NCBI GenBank assembly: GCA_963839645.1
Contig: CAWIVZ010000001.1
Span: 372,001 to 436,000 of the forward strand
Length of the DNA stretch: 64,000 nt
Reading direction: 5' to 3'
Source of the DNA: PALSA-911 sp963839645
GTDB lineage: Bacteria > Pseudomonadota > Alphaproteobacteria > Acetobacterales > Acetobacteraceae
The notes under the pieces are model-generated. The model was not told the DNA's origin, searched no databases, and saw only the letters and a program-made list of their open reading frames with translations. Position numbers and translations under genes: made by a program. Shown here in pieces: positions 1 through 9,017 of this stretch; positions within the stretch are counted from its first letter, which is position 1, and each line of letters opens with the position of its first letter.

Positions 1-57
1 TGGCCTCGCCACGATGCTGCCGGCGCCGCCCCTCAGGAAATGAGACCGGGGAAATGA
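1..57 (+). CDS. C-terminal tail of an upstream gene (partial)
   Basis: One frame stays open from the left edge and stops at 55-57, giving the tail WPRHDAAGAAPQEMRPGK. Its stop TGA overlaps the ATG of the next gene at 54, the coupling typical of this window, which is the only reason for proposing it. A second frame stops at 41-43 and could be the real tail instead. The fragment is too short to identify. Confidence 0.3.
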   Translation, partial: WPRHDAAGAAPQEMRPGK

Positions 58-1376
58 GCGCGGTTCCGGCGCCGCCGCCCGAACTGCGCGAATGTCCCGG
101 CTGCGGGCACTTCCAGATCGTGCCGGCGTTGGCGAAGGGCATGGTCGCCGCGTGCGAGCGCTGCCCCACCACGCTGCGCCGTGCGGCGGTGCATTCGCAC
201 GACATGAGCATCGCGCTGAACCTCGCCGCCCTGGTCCTGCTGATCATCCTGTGCTCGACCACGCTGATGAGCGTCGAGACGGCGGGGATCGCGCTGCAGG
301 CCGGCCTGTTCTCCGGTCCCGAGGAACTGGTGAAGCGGGGCATGCCGTCGCTGGCGGCCGTGGTGGTGTTTGTCACCGTGCTGGCCCCTTTCGCCAGGCT
401 GGCCGGCACGCTCTATGTGCTGATCCGGATGCAATTGCCGCAGCCGCCGCATCACCTGCGCCGTGTGTTCGCCTGGGTAGAGCGGCTGGGGCCCTGGTCG
501 ATGCTGGAAGTGTTCGTCTTCGGCGTGTTCGTCGCCTATGTGAAGCTCGGCGATCTGGTGAAGATCACGCTCGAACACGGTGTTTATGCCCTGCTGGTGC
601 TGACCTTCGTGCTGGCCTGGGCGGATGGCGCGCTGCACCGCGCCTCGGTCTGGGCGCGGCTGGGCGGCGAGGAGGCGCCGGCGCCGGTGCCCGAAGCCGC
701 GCTGACCGCGCGCCGGGCGGTCGGCTGCGAGACCTGCGGGCTGGTCAGCGTGCCCGCCCACCATCCGGATCACGGGCAAACCACGTGCCCGCGCTGCGAC
801 AGCCCGTTGCACGCCCGCAAGCCGAATGCCGTCGCGCGGACCTGGGCGCTGCTGATCGCGGCCTCGGTGCTGTACCTGCCGGCGAACTACTTTCCCGTCC
901 TGACCGTGATGCAGCTTGGCGCCGGTCAGCCCAGCACCATCCTGGGTGGGGTGGAGGAGCTGGTTTCATCGCGCATGTATCCACTGGCGGCACTGGTGTT
1001 CTTCGCCAGCATTGCCGTGCCGATGCTGAAGCTGGTCGGCCTGTCCGTCCTGCTGATTGCCACGCAGACCGGCAACGGACGCTGGCTGGCGCAACGGACC
1101 CGGCTTTACCGGATCATCTGCTGGATCGGCCGCTGGTCCATGATCGACATCTTCATGGAGTCGCTGCTGGGCGCGCTGGTGAAGTTCGGCAACGTCATCA
1201 CCATCGAGCCCGGCTTCGGCGCCGTCGCCTTCTGCGCCGTGGTGATCCTGACGATCTTCGCGGCCGAGAGTTTCGACCCGCGGCTGATGTGGGATGCCGC
1301 CGAACGCGCACCAGAGCGGCTCACCCCCGCCCGACAGGCGCCTAGCGGCGGATCACTTCGATCGCATGGCGCATAG
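54..1376 (+). CDS. pqiA: PqiA-like paraquat-inducible integral membrane protein
   Basis: The 440-residue protein is a duplicated PqiA-domain membrane protein. Each half starts with a four-cysteine zinc-ribbon-like motif (CPGCG...CERC near residue 15-35, CETCG...CPRC near 225-250) followed by about four hydrophobic segments. PqiA and LetA family proteins work with MCE proteins in inner-to-outer membrane lipid transport, so this is probably the inner-membrane part of such a system. The PqiB/MCE partner is not in the window and could lie to the left. The start at 54 overlaps a preceding stop. The last 35 bases overlap the end of the convergent gene on the other strand. The family call is firm, the transport role is taken from homologues. 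Confidence 0.85.
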   Translation: MSAVPAPPPELRECPGCGHFQIVPALAKGMVAACERCPTTLRRAAVHSHDMSIALNLAALVLLIILCSTTLMSVETAGIALQAGLFSGPEELVKRGMPSLAAVVVFVTVLAPFARLAGTLYVLIRMQLPQPPHHLRRVFAWVERLGPWSMLEVFVFGVFVAYVKLGDLVKITLEHGVYALLVLTFVLAWADGALHRASVWARLGGEEAPAPVPEAALTARRAVGCETCGLVSVPAHHPDHGQTTCPRCDSPLHARKPNAVARTWALLIAASVLYLPANYFPVLTVMQLGAGQPSTILGGVEELVSSRMYPLAALVFFASIAVPMLKLVGLSVLLIATQTGNGRWLAQRTRLYRIICWIGRWSMIDIFMESLLGALVKFGNVITIEPGFGAVAFCAVVILTIFAAESFDPRLMWDAAERAPERLTPARQAPSGGSLRSHGA

Positions 1377-2130
1377 GCTCGCTGGAGATATGGATCGGCG
1401 GGCGGGTGATCTGGATGCGGCCGTCGAACGGCGTGTCCATGTCGAAAACCAGTTTAATCGCGGCCGCGATCGCGAACGCGCAAACGCATACGGCGATCAT
1501 GACGGTGGCGTTCCTTGGCGCGAACAGACCGAAGCTGGCGAAAAGAACGAACAACCAGAGGACGACCGCACCCAGAAAGGGCAGCGGAACGGTGCCGACA
1601 TTCTCCTGTGAAATACGCGCCTGCGTCTCGTTTATCGCGACCGTGAGCTGCAATGCCTGAGAGCTTAGCCAACGCTGGCGGTCGTCGTTGGATCGCAGGG
1701 CCAGAACAAGATCCTGCACGGCGTCCAGCGTCTTGAGCGTCGCGGCATTGTCGACGCTCCGCTTTCCATCCGAGTTGTCGGGAAACAGGTCCTCGCGTTT
1801 CATCGTCGCATAGCGCTTCAGTTCGTCCTGTGCAGTCCCGGCCTCCGGTCCATAACGCCCCAGCAGCGTGTCCAACTGGACGATCTGACCGGCAAGTAGC
1901 GAGACGTCGGCGTTGCGTGCCTTGAACGCGGTGCTGCCGTTGGATATCAGCAATCCGATGACCAGAGCCGACATCGTGCCCACCACCGCCATGGAGGCGG
2001 ACACAACGGTCCGCGTTTCGCTGCTGAGGTGATGCGGCGGCAGGCGCTGGCCGATCACCAGCCCCAGACCCGCGCCGCAGATGAGGATGAACAAGACAAG
2101 CAGGCCGATTTCGAGCGCACTCGTCGTCAT
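1342..2130 (-). CDS. DUF4239 (bestrophin-like) membrane protein
   Basis: The 262-residue protein has an N-terminal hydrophobic segment (residues 7-27), a second at about 45-65, a soluble helical middle part, and two close hydrophobic segments at about 180-225. It ends with the conserved DMDTPFDG stretch typical of DUF4239 proteins, which are remotely related to bestrophin channels. The biochemical function is unknown. It is transcribed towards pqiA and the two reading frames overlap by 35 bases, so the genes share a terminator region or interfere with each other. It is divergent from the tartrate dehydratase gene across a 213-base gap. Confidence 0.75.
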   Translation of the reverse strand: MTTSALEIGLLVLFILICGAGLGLVIGQRLPPHHLSSETRTVVSASMAVVGTMSALVIGLLISNGSTAFKARNADVSLLAGQIVQLDTLLGRYGPEAGTAQDELKRYATMKREDLFPDNSDGKRSVDNAATLKTLDAVQDLVLALRSNDDRQRWLSSQALQLTVAINETQARISQENVGTVPLPFLGAVVLWLFVLFASFGLFAPRNATVMIAVCVCAFAIAAAIKLVFDMDTPFDGRIQITRPPIHISSEPMRHAIEVIRR

Positions 2131-2343
2131 TGCCTGACATCTCCCGTTCGGCCGGCATTTTGTTGGTCAGATGAAAGGGTCCCACAAGGCATCCGTCGTG
2201 TCCATCGAATAGGATGGGTAGTGCAGCGTGGTCCGTGCCGACGGCAAGCGCCGGTTCCGTTTCAGCCGGATGTTGTAAGCGCCATTCTTTCGGCGCAGAT
2301 GGCTGCGGGCCGGACGGACCTGGCCGGAGGAAGGGACGCGGTC

Positions 2344-3510
2344 ATGCGCATTGCCGATATTCGCGAATTAACCGTCAGGCTGGACGGCAACATCGCCAAC
2401 GCCCTGGTCAGCTTCGCCGAGCACGATGTCTCGATGGTGGCGGTGGTCTCGGACGTGGTGCGCAACGGCCGGCCAGTGATCGGCTATGCCTTCGACTCCA
2501 TCGGCCGCTTTGCCCAGGGCGGCATCCTGCGCGAGCGCATCCTGCCGCGCCTGCGCGCCGCCGAGCCGGCTGCGTTGCTGAGCACGGACGGGCGGCGCTT
2601 CGATCCGGCCAAGGTGCTGGCAACCGCGATGCGCAACGAAAAGCCTGGTGGCCACGGCGATCGTGCCGCAGCGGCCGGCGCGGTGGAACTGGCGTTCTGG
2701 GACCTGAACGCCAAACTCGATGACGAGCCGGCCTTTGCCACCATCGCCCGGCATCATCGCCGCCCGGCCGGCGCGGCCAGCGTCGATGTCTACGCCGCCG
2801 GCGGCTATTACTATCCGCCAGGCAGCACGCGGACCTTGCGCGACGAACTGATGGGCTACAGGGATCTCGGCTACGACGCGTTCAAGATGAAGATCGGCGG
2901 CGCCTCGCTGCGCGAGGACCTGGCGCGGATCGAGGAAGCGCTGTCGGTCGCCGGCGGCGGCGCGCGGTTGTCGGTGGACGCGAATGGCCGCTTCGGCCTG
3001 GACGATGCCCTGGCCTATGGCGAGGCGATCGCACCCTATGCGCTGCGCTGGTTCGAGGAGGTGGGAGACCCGCTCGATTTCGACCTGAACCGCCGGATCG
3101 CCGAGGCCTATGCCGGGCCGATCGCGACCGGGGAGAACCTGTTTTCGGTGCCGGATGTGACCAATCTGGTCCGCTTCGGCGGCATGCGGCGCGGGCGGGA
3201 TCTGTTTCAGATGGATCCGGGCCTGGCTTATGGCCTGACCGAATATGCCCGCATGCTCGCCGTGCTGGAGCTTCACGGCTTCGACCGGGCGCAGGCCTAT
3301 CCGCATGGCGGGCACCTGATCAACCTGCATATCGCCGTCGGCCTGGGCCTCGGCGGCTGCGAGGCCTATCCGGGCGTGTTCCAGCCCTTTGGCGGCTATC
3401 CCGCCGGGTGCGCGCTGGGCGGCGGCAAGGTCCGCCCCACCGACGCGCCGGGCTTCGGCCTGGAGGAAAAGCCGGAACTGCGCGAGGTGATCGCCCGGCT
3501 CGGCGCGTAG
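2344..3510 (+). CDS. tarD: D(-)-tartrate dehydratase-like, mandelate racemase/enolase superfamily
   Basis: This 388-residue enzyme very closely resembles the Bradyrhizobium D(-)-tartrate dehydratase, which turns D-tartrate into oxaloacetate. The shared landmarks are KPGGHG (about 100-105), VYAAGGYYYP (about 149-158), the base motif KMKIGG (Lys181 and Lys183), DANGRF for the first metal ligand, WFEEVGDP, the TGENL metal region, and YPHGGH with the partner histidine near 322. All superfamily catalytic residues are present. The start at 2344 is preferred because GGAGGAAGGG lies nine bases upstream; an in-frame ATG at 2299 lacks such a site. No tartrate transporter or regulator adjoins it. A related sugar-acid substrate is possible. 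Confidence 0.85.
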   Translation: MRIADIRELTVRLDGNIANALVSFAEHDVSMVAVVSDVVRNGRPVIGYAFDSIGRFAQGGILRERILPRLRAAEPAALLSTDGRRFDPAKVLATAMRNEKPGGHGDRAAAAGAVELAFWDLNAKLDDEPAFATIARHHRRPAGAASVDVYAAGGYYYPPGSTRTLRDELMGYRDLGYDAFKMKIGGASLREDLARIEEALSVAGGGARLSVDANGRFGLDDALAYGEAIAPYALRWFEEVGDPLDFDLNRRIAEAYAGPIATGENLFSVPDVTNLVRFGGMRRGRDLFQMDPGLAYGLTEYARMLAVLELHGFDRAQAYPHGGHLINLHIAVGLGLGGCEAYPGVFQPFGGYPAGCALGGGKVRPTDAPGFGLEEKPELREVIARLGA

Positions 3511-3529
3511 AACCTTCGAAGCGCGCGCC

Positions 3530-4654
3530 TCACGGCGTCACGTCCGTGGCCCCGGCCGGCGTGTCCAGCGGAATGAAGGTGATCGCCGGCGCGTCCAGCT
3601 TCGCCTTCTTCAGGTCGAGCACGCGCGTCTGATAGCCGTCATAGGTGCGGATGTAGTAGCGGCGGTTCTTCAGGTCGGCGACCGACATCCACTCGGTGGT
3701 CTCGATGCCGGCGACGCCGCCGCCGGCCTTGGCACCGGCTTCGGTGCGGATGGTGCCGGGCGGAATGTCGAAATTGTTGAGAATGTGAAAGGCCACCCCC
3801 ACCGCCTCGGCGCTGGTCTTGGCAACCGGCGCGCTGCGCGAATAGATGAAGGCACGCACGAAGCGCGAGGGCGAGGACATATCGCCGGGCAGGCCCAGCA
3901 TGCCGCCGCCGGTGCTGGGCGGGGCGAGCGTGATCGTGCCGCTGGGCGAGCCGATGGTCCGCGGCGGCGGGTCGGTCAGGGACAGGTTGAGGTAGTTGTT
4001 CAGGTTGGCGATGTGCCAGTCGAACGCAGGCGCGTTGGTCATCACCGTGGTCGGGTTGTCGTAGATGTGCAGCACCCCGTCGATATATTCCACCACGATG
4101 CTGGCGCCCGTCGCGTCGTGCAGGGTCATGTGCAGCGGCACCGGCATCTTGAAGACGGCCTGCGGCGAGCGGTTCACCTTGATCTTCGCGATGCCGGCCT
4201 TCGCCTCGGCCACCGTGGCGAAGTTCGTGAGGGTGTAGAGCAGCAGTTCATAGGAGGCGATGGAGTTGCGCGCCTCCGCCGGCGGCACATCCTGATAGAC
4301 CGCGAGGTTGGGCAGATACAGCAGGCCGCCGGCCAGCCCGGCCTCGTTGATGCCGTCCACCACGATCGGCAGACCGACCCCGTTGGCGCCGGCGACGCCG
4401 TATTTCGTGGTCCATGCCAGCCCGCTGCCCGCCGTGCCGTCGGGGCCGGTGCCGGTGATCGCGAGCTTGCGCGGCACGATGATCAGCTGCGAGTTCAGGT
4501 TCAGCCCGAACTCCATCGTCCGGCCGTAGATTTTTCCGCCATCCTCGGCGTTCAGCAGAAACGACGTGCAGGCCTGCGCCCATTGCAGCGGCAGCATCAC
4601 GCCAAGCAAAACCGCCAGCGTCAGACGGCGGCTGGCTCTGAAAAATCGCAGCAT
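3530..4654 (-). CDS. Secreted linear amide C-N hydrolase (choloylglycine/penicillin V acylase family)
   Basis: The 374-residue product has a signal peptide (MLRFFRASRRLTLAVLLGV...) ending in WAQA, immediately followed by CTSFLL. Cleavage would expose the N-terminal cysteine that is the nucleophile of this Ntn-hydrolase family. GRTMEF and the later NAPAFDWH region are typical family motifs. Members hydrolyse bile-salt amides, penicillin V or acyl-homoserine lactones; the substrate cannot be read here. The start at 4654 is preceded by AGGAGA about ten bases upstream and gives the shortest good signal peptide. Quorum quenching or cell-wall amide hydrolysis are possible roles, by inference. Confidence 0.85.
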   Translation of the reverse strand: MLRFFRASRRLTLAVLLGVMLPLQWAQACTSFLLNAEDGGKIYGRTMEFGLNLNSQLIIVPRKLAITGTGPDGTAGSGLAWTTKYGVAGANGVGLPIVVDGINEAGLAGGLLYLPNLAVYQDVPPAEARNSIASYELLLYTLTNFATVAEAKAGIAKIKVNRSPQAVFKMPVPLHMTLHDATGASIVVEYIDGVLHIYDNPTTVMTNAPAFDWHIANLNNYLNLSLTDPPPRTIGSPSGTITLAPPSTGGGMLGLPGDMSSPSRFVRAFIYSRSAPVAKTSAEAVGVAFHILNNFDIPPGTIRTEAGAKAGGGVAGIETTEWMSVADLKNRRYYIRTYDGYQTRVLDLKKAKLDAPAITFIPLDTPAGATDVTP

Positions 4655-4742
4655 TGACTGGCCGTCTCCTGATCGTGGATTTGCGTGGCGGGCTTGAGGC
4701 CGCGAAGGCGATGGTCGCGGGTAGCGGAAGCCTGGAGGCAGC

Positions 4743-5240
4743 TTAGGGACGCAGCCGTTGATAAAACAATAAATCAAGTTCCGGGCCCTTGCCGGTCAGC
4801 GCGGTAAGCAGCGCATGCGCCTGGCCGCGATGGTGGGTCTGGTGGTTGAACAGGTGCGCCAGGGCCGGCGTCAGCTTTTGTTCGTAAAGATCCGGCGTCG
4901 ATACGCGGCGATAGCGGATCACGCCGGCGAACGCCGCTTCCTCCAGGCTGTCGATATGATCGACGATGCGTCGGTCCTCGCGTTCCCGCGCGGCACGCAG
5001 GCCGGCGAGATCCTCGAACAGGATGGCGTCCAGCCGGTCCGGTGCCTCGCCCTGGCCGGTGATCCGCTGCATCCAGACCCGATCGGTGACCAGCAGATGG
5101 TTCAGAGTGCCGTGCACCGATTTGAAGAAGGCGCCGCGGTTCTCGCGATATTGCGCCTCGGTGAGATCGGCCGCCGCGGCATAGAGGCGCGCGTTGGCCC
5201 AGGCGTTATAGCCGGCGAACATCTGGAAATAGGATTTCAT
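4743..5240 (-). CDS. DinB-family putative metal-binding protein
   Basis: The 165-residue protein is a DinB/YfiT-like four-helix bundle. Conserved features are YNAWAN near the start, the HGTLNHLLVTDRVW helix carrying the first histidine, and HLFNHQTHHRGQAH near residue 130, which supplies the other metal-binding histidines. The family includes thiol-dependent S-transferases (bacillithiol, mycothiol and glutathione types), but most members are uncharacterised. The start at 5240 follows GGGGGAAGG. It may be co-transcribed with the lactamase-fold gene upstream, 51 bases away. Confidence 0.85.
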   Translation of the reverse strand: MKSYFQMFAGYNAWANARLYAAAADLTEAQYRENRGAFFKSVHGTLNHLLVTDRVWMQRITGQGEAPDRLDAILFEDLAGLRAAREREDRRIVDHIDSLEEAAFAGVIRYRRVSTPDLYEQKLTPALAHLFNHQTHHRGQAHALLTALTGKGPELDLLFYQRLRP

Positions 5241-5291
5241 GGCCTTCCCCCGTCGCGACGCCACCGGCGAGGTGGCCGGTTTTCCCAGGAC

Positions 5292-6338
5292 TCAGGTGGT
5301 TCGGTAGCGGTCCGTGCCGCTGGCGTCGGTTTCCAGGACCAGTTCGTGGCGGCTCAGCATGTGGTTCACATGCGCCAGGACCTCGCCGAAGGCGAAGCCG
5401 GTCTGGTGCTCGTCGAGTTCGCGCTGAAACACGAAGGGCAGCACCTCCGCGACCGACAGGGCGCGGGTACGGCAGGCGGCGGCGATCTCTCCGCAGCGCA
5501 GGGCGTGGTGCTCGATCAGTTCGTCGATGCGGGTGTGCAGGCCGTAGAACGGCAGTCCGTGGCCGGGCAGTACCAGCACGTCCGCCGGCACGGTTTCCCG
5601 CAGCATCCGCAGCGAGGCGAGATAGATGCCCAGCGCGTCCAGGTCCGGCTCCATCGCATGCACGCTGACATTCGGCGAGATGCGGGCGATGACCTGGTCG
5701 GCGGCGAAGAACAGCCGGTCTTCCGGCTGGTGCAGCATCGCCTGCTCCAGCGCGTGGCCGCCGCCGGTGAGGATGTTGAACCGCCTGGCACCGATGCGCA
5801 TCACATCGCCGTGCCGGATGCGATGATAGGTCGTCGGCACGCCGGTTGTGCGGTGCAGATATTCGTGGCCGCGGCTCAGCACCAGTTCCGTGATCTCCGG
5901 CGGCAGGCCGTGGCGGAGGTAGAACGGTCGGTGCATCTCCGCGCCCAGATCGCCGGGCGCGTGCTGCAGGGCCAGGCTATACAGGTATTCCGGCCGCGGC
6001 ATGGACAAAGGCAGGCCGAACCGCTCTGCCAGCCAGCCGGCGAGCCCGACATGGTCGGGATGGAAATGCGTCACGATCATCCGAGTGAGCTTCTGTCCGG
6101 CCAGCGGGCCGGCGAGCGCCGCCTCCCACGCGTTGCGGCAGTCGTCGGTGCCGAGGCCGGTGTCGACCGTCGCCCAGCCATTGCCGTCCTCGATCAGGTA
6201 GATGTTGACGTGATCGAGCCGATAGGGAAGCGGCAGGCGCAGCCACTTCACGCCCGGCGCGGCCTCGATCAACTGGCCAGGCGCGGGCGGCTGGGCGTGC
6301 GGGAAAACGAGGCTGGAAGCGTGCTGGACATGCTGCAT
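5292..6338 (-). CDS. Metallo-beta-lactamase-fold hydrolase
   Basis: The 348-residue protein carries the MBL zinc signature THFHPDH (about residues 93-99), a downstream GGGHALEQ with the next histidine, an FFAADQV aspartate segment, and LPGHG with the final histidine. It resembles glyoxalase II or acyl-CoA/lactone hydrolase-like members that have a C-terminal helical extension (about residues 280-348, with HVNHML). The substrate is unknown. It is transcribed with the DinB-like gene and divergently from the EF-G-like gene over a 213-base gap in which I see no clear regulatory site. Confidence 0.85.
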   Translation of the reverse strand: MQHVQHASSLVFPHAQPPAPGQLIEAAPGVKWLRLPLPYRLDHVNIYLIEDGNGWATVDTGLGTDDCRNAWEAALAGPLAGQKLTRMIVTHFHPDHVGLAGWLAERFGLPLSMPRPEYLYSLALQHAPGDLGAEMHRPFYLRHGLPPEITELVLSRGHEYLHRTTGVPTTYHRIRHGDVMRIGARRFNILTGGGHALEQAMLHQPEDRLFFAADQVIARISPNVSVHAMEPDLDALGIYLASLRMLRETVPADVLVLPGHGLPFYGLHTRIDELIEHHALRCGEIAAACRTRALSVAEVLPFVFQRELDEHQTGFAFGEVLAHVNHMLSRHELVLETDASGTDRYRTT

Positions 6339-6551
6339 TGCGGCAGCCTAGCCGCTCCCGCCCGGGGTCCCAAGGCGGTATGCGACATGGCTGCAATCGC
6401 CAGCGCGATTATGGTTCCTTCGCCCGGGCAAAGACGATTAGGCTGAATCCGGAAATGAGCGCCCGGAGCGGGAGCCAACCCCCCAGGGCTACACAAAAGG
6501 GCCTGGCCGGCGGCGAGCGCCGCAGCCGGCCCGCGCAAAGGGGGAAGTGCG

Positions 6552-8495
6552 ATGTCGGAAGTCCTCGGCAACGGAAAAACCCGCTCGGTGGCCCTGGTCG
6601 GCCCCTATGGCAGCGGCAAGTCCGCCCTGTTCAGCGCCTTGATGGCAGCCGCCGGCACGCCGCTGCGCCGCGCCGGCGATGGGCGCAACCGGATGGATAC
6701 CGAACTGCATCTGGGCCATTGCAGCTATCTCGGCGATGCCTGGTCGATCGTCGACTGCCCCGGCTCGATCGAGTTCCTGCACGATTCGGCCTCGGCCCTC
6801 GCCGTGGTCGATCTTGCGGTGCTGGTCTGCGAGCCGGGTGCTGCGCGCGCGCCCACCACGGCGCCGATATTCCGGCTGCTGCAGGATCTCGGCACCCCGT
6901 TCCTGGTGTTCATCAACAAGATCGACATGCCGAACGTGCAGATACGCGAAACGCTGGACGCATTGCAGGCCTATGCGAAGGCGCCGCTGGTACTGCGGCA
7001 GGTGCCGATTTACGAGGCCGATCGGATCACCGGCTATGTGGATCTGGTCTCCGAGCGCGCCTATCGCTACCGCAGCGGCCAGGCGTCGGAACAGATCAAG
7101 CTGCCGTCGCAGATGCGCGACCCGGAAGAGGCGGCCCGGTCGGCGCTGATCGAGGTGCTGGCGGATCATGACGACGCGCTGCTCGAGAAGGTCCTGGAGG
7201 AGATCGCGCCTACCAGGGAGGAGATCTACCAGGACCTGCGCAAGGACCTGCTGGCCGGTACCGTGCAGGAAGTGCTGCTGGGGGCGGGGGAGAACGCCAA
7301 CGGCGTGCGGCGGCTGTGGAAGGCGCTGCGCCACGAAACGCCGAGCCCGCAGGAAACCGCCGCGCGCCGCGGCATCGATCCGGCCGGCCCGCCGCTGGTG
7401 CAGGTGTTCCGCACCGTTCACGCCGGGCATGCCGGCAAGCTGTCCTATGCGCGGGTCTGGCGTGGTTCGATCGCGGATGGCGCCACACTGAACGGGTCAC
7501 GGGTCGGCGGCATTCATCGCGTGCAGGTGGACGACACGGTCAAGGTGCCGCAGGCCGCGGAGGGCGAGTTGGTCGCCCTCGGCCGGCTGGAGGGTGTGCC
7601 GACCGGCGCGACATTGTCCACGTCGGGAACGCCGGGGCCGCTGCCGTTTCCCGTGCCGTCGCCGCCGGTGTATGCCCGGGCCATCGGGACCGCCGACCGC
7701 AAGGACGATGTGAAACTGTCCGGCGCGTTGCAGAAACTGGTGGAGGAGGATCCGGCGCTGAGCGTGGTGCAGGATCTGGAAACCGGGGAGACGGTGCTGC
7801 GCGGCCAGGGCGAGATCCATCTGCAGACCGCCATCGAGCGGATGGCGCGCAATTACGGCCTGCGCCTGACCGCCGCGCCACCGGCGGTGGCCTACAAGGA
7901 AACCATCCGCCAGCCGGTCAGCCAGCATGCGCGGCTGAAGCGCCAGACCGGCGGGCATGGCCAGTTCGCCGACGTGAAGCTGGAGATCGCTCCGCGGCCG
8001 CGTGGCGCGGGGTTTCAGTTCATCGACAAGATCGTCGGCGGGGCGGTGCCGCGCCAGTACATCCCCGCCGTCGGCGACGCGGCGGAGGAGGCAGCGCGAA
8101 AAGGGCCGTTCGGCTATCCCGTGGTCGATATCGCCGTCACCCTGGTGGACGGCACGTTCCATACCGTCGACAGCTCGGACATGGCGTTCAAGACCGCGAC
8201 CCGGCTGGCGATGACCGAGGGCCTGGCGAAGGCCAGCCCGGTGCTGCTGGAGCCGATCGCGCAGGTGACCGTCAGCGTTCCCAACGAGCACACCGCCCGC
8301 GCCCAGCGCCTGCTGACCGGTCATCGCGGCCAGATCCTTGGCTATGCCGAGAAGCCGGGCTGGGAGGGCTGGGACGACGTTCAGGCCCTGGTGCCGCAGG
8401 CGGAACTCGGGGAGCTGATCATCGAGCTGCGGTCCCAGACCATGGGCCTGGGAACCTATGTCTCCGCGTTCGACCATCTGGCGGAGAGCCGATGA
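6552..8495 (+). CDS. EF-G-like translational GTPase (divergent fusA paralogue)
   Basis: The 647-residue protein has the full EF-G domain order: a GTPase domain (P-loop GPYGSGKS about 17-24, DCPGS as G3, NKIDM as G4 near 123), an EF-Tu-like domain II, then the EF-G III, IV and V domains with GHGQFADVK and the closing ELRSQTMG-type segment. It is shorter than canonical EF-G (about 700) and lacks the conserved RGITI switch I motif, and G3 is DCPGS rather than DTPGH. It belongs to the EF-G-like group (often called EF-G2 or FusA-like) of uncertain function, so it is probably not the main elongation factor. A GGGGGAAG ribosome site precedes the ATG. Confidence 0.9.
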   Translation: MSEVLGNGKTRSVALVGPYGSGKSALFSALMAAAGTPLRRAGDGRNRMDTELHLGHCSYLGDAWSIVDCPGSIEFLHDSASALAVVDLAVLVCEPGAARAPTTAPIFRLLQDLGTPFLVFINKIDMPNVQIRETLDALQAYAKAPLVLRQVPIYEADRITGYVDLVSERAYRYRSGQASEQIKLPSQMRDPEEAARSALIEVLADHDDALLEKVLEEIAPTREEIYQDLRKDLLAGTVQEVLLGAGENANGVRRLWKALRHETPSPQETAARRGIDPAGPPLVQVFRTVHAGHAGKLSYARVWRGSIADGATLNGSRVGGIHRVQVDDTVKVPQAAEGELVALGRLEGVPTGATLSTSGTPGPLPFPVPSPPVYARAIGTADRKDDVKLSGALQKLVEEDPALSVVQDLETGETVLRGQGEIHLQTAIERMARNYGLRLTAAPPAVAYKETIRQPVSQHARLKRQTGGHGQFADVKLEIAPRPRGAGFQFIDKIVGGAVPRQYIPAVGDAAEEAARKGPFGYPVVDIAVTLVDGTFHTVDSSDMAFKTATRLAMTEGLAKASPVLLEPIAQVTVSVPNEHTARAQRLLTGHRGQILGYAEKPGWEGWDDVQALVPQAELGELIIELRSQTMGLGTYVSAFDHLAESR

Positions 8496-8532
8496 GGGCG
8501 GCCGGAGCGCGCGAAAATATCGGACAGCATTC

Positions 8533-8561
8533 TTGACTTATATCTCCGGAATACCCAATGT
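8533..8561 (+). promoter_or_regulatory. Candidate sigma-70-type promoter for the DUF1127 gene
   Basis: TTGACT at 8533-8538 is followed after 17 bases by CAATGT at 8556-8561. The -35 is good and the -10 is weak. It sits 40 bases before the small gene start in a locally A+T-richer stretch. An alternative sigma factor could equally be used, since DUF1127 genes are often stress induced. Confidence 0.35.
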
Positions 8562-8602
8562 TGCGGTGCAGCATGAGCTGCTTTGCAACAGGAGATGCCA
8601 CC

Positions 8603-8833
8603 ATGGCCACTCTGATCCACCACCTCAGCGAAAGCCTTCACTTTCCGAGTGTTTCCGGCCTCGGCACGCCGGTTCGCGGCTGGCTGGCCCGCTTCAACGC
8701 CTACCGCAGGGAGCGGCGCAACCAGGCGCAGATCCTCGCTCACCTTGCCTCCGCCGATGACCGGGAACTGCGCGACCTCAACATCAACCGCTATGATTTC
8801 GAGGCGATCGCCAAAGGCGAATTCCGGCGGTGA
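8603..8833 (+). CDS. DUF1127 family small protein
   Basis: The 76-residue product has a variable N-terminus and a basic C-terminal DUF1127 (YjiS-like) domain with WLARFNAYRRERR, LAHLASADDRELRDL and NINRYD. Related proteins in Rhodobacter and Agrobacterium bind RNA and affect RNA turnover, phosphate and carbon metabolism. The start at 8603 follows GGAGATG at 8591; a longer in-frame start at 8558 has a cysteine-rich lead without a ribosome site and is less likely. The gene is monocistronic, closed by a strong terminator about 50 bases downstream. Confidence 0.85.
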   Translation: MATLIHHLSESLHFPSVSGLGTPVRGWLARFNAYRRERRNQAQILAHLASADDRELRDLNINRYDFEAIAKGEFRR

Positions 8834-8880
8834 CGGCCGGCGGGCCCGGGCAACCGGGTTAGGGACTGGAGACGACAGGA

Positions 8881-8912
8881 AAAAGGCCCAGGGAAAAATC
8901 CCTGGGCCTTTT
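8881..8912. terminator. Strong intrinsic terminator, possibly bidirectional
   Basis: A perfect 14-base inverted repeat (8881-8894 with 8899-8912, arms AAAAGGCCCAGGGA and its complement) encloses an AAAA loop and ends in a T run. The A run on the other side makes it symmetrical. It closes the DUF1127 transcript before the metallophosphoesterase gene. Confidence 0.88.
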
Positions 8913-9017
8913 CTGTTTGGGCGCTTTACGGTTTGGACCGACCGAAGGGTGGTCTCCGGTTCGCCGATGGCGGATGCTGCGCGGTACGGACCCAACGCCG
9001 AGGGGAGGAACCCGCCG

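Noticed and set aside
4815..6446. Long plus-strand open frame opposite the DinB and MBL genes
   Set aside because: It is an antisense shadow in high-GC DNA with no recognisable motif; the minus-strand genes carry clear family motifs.
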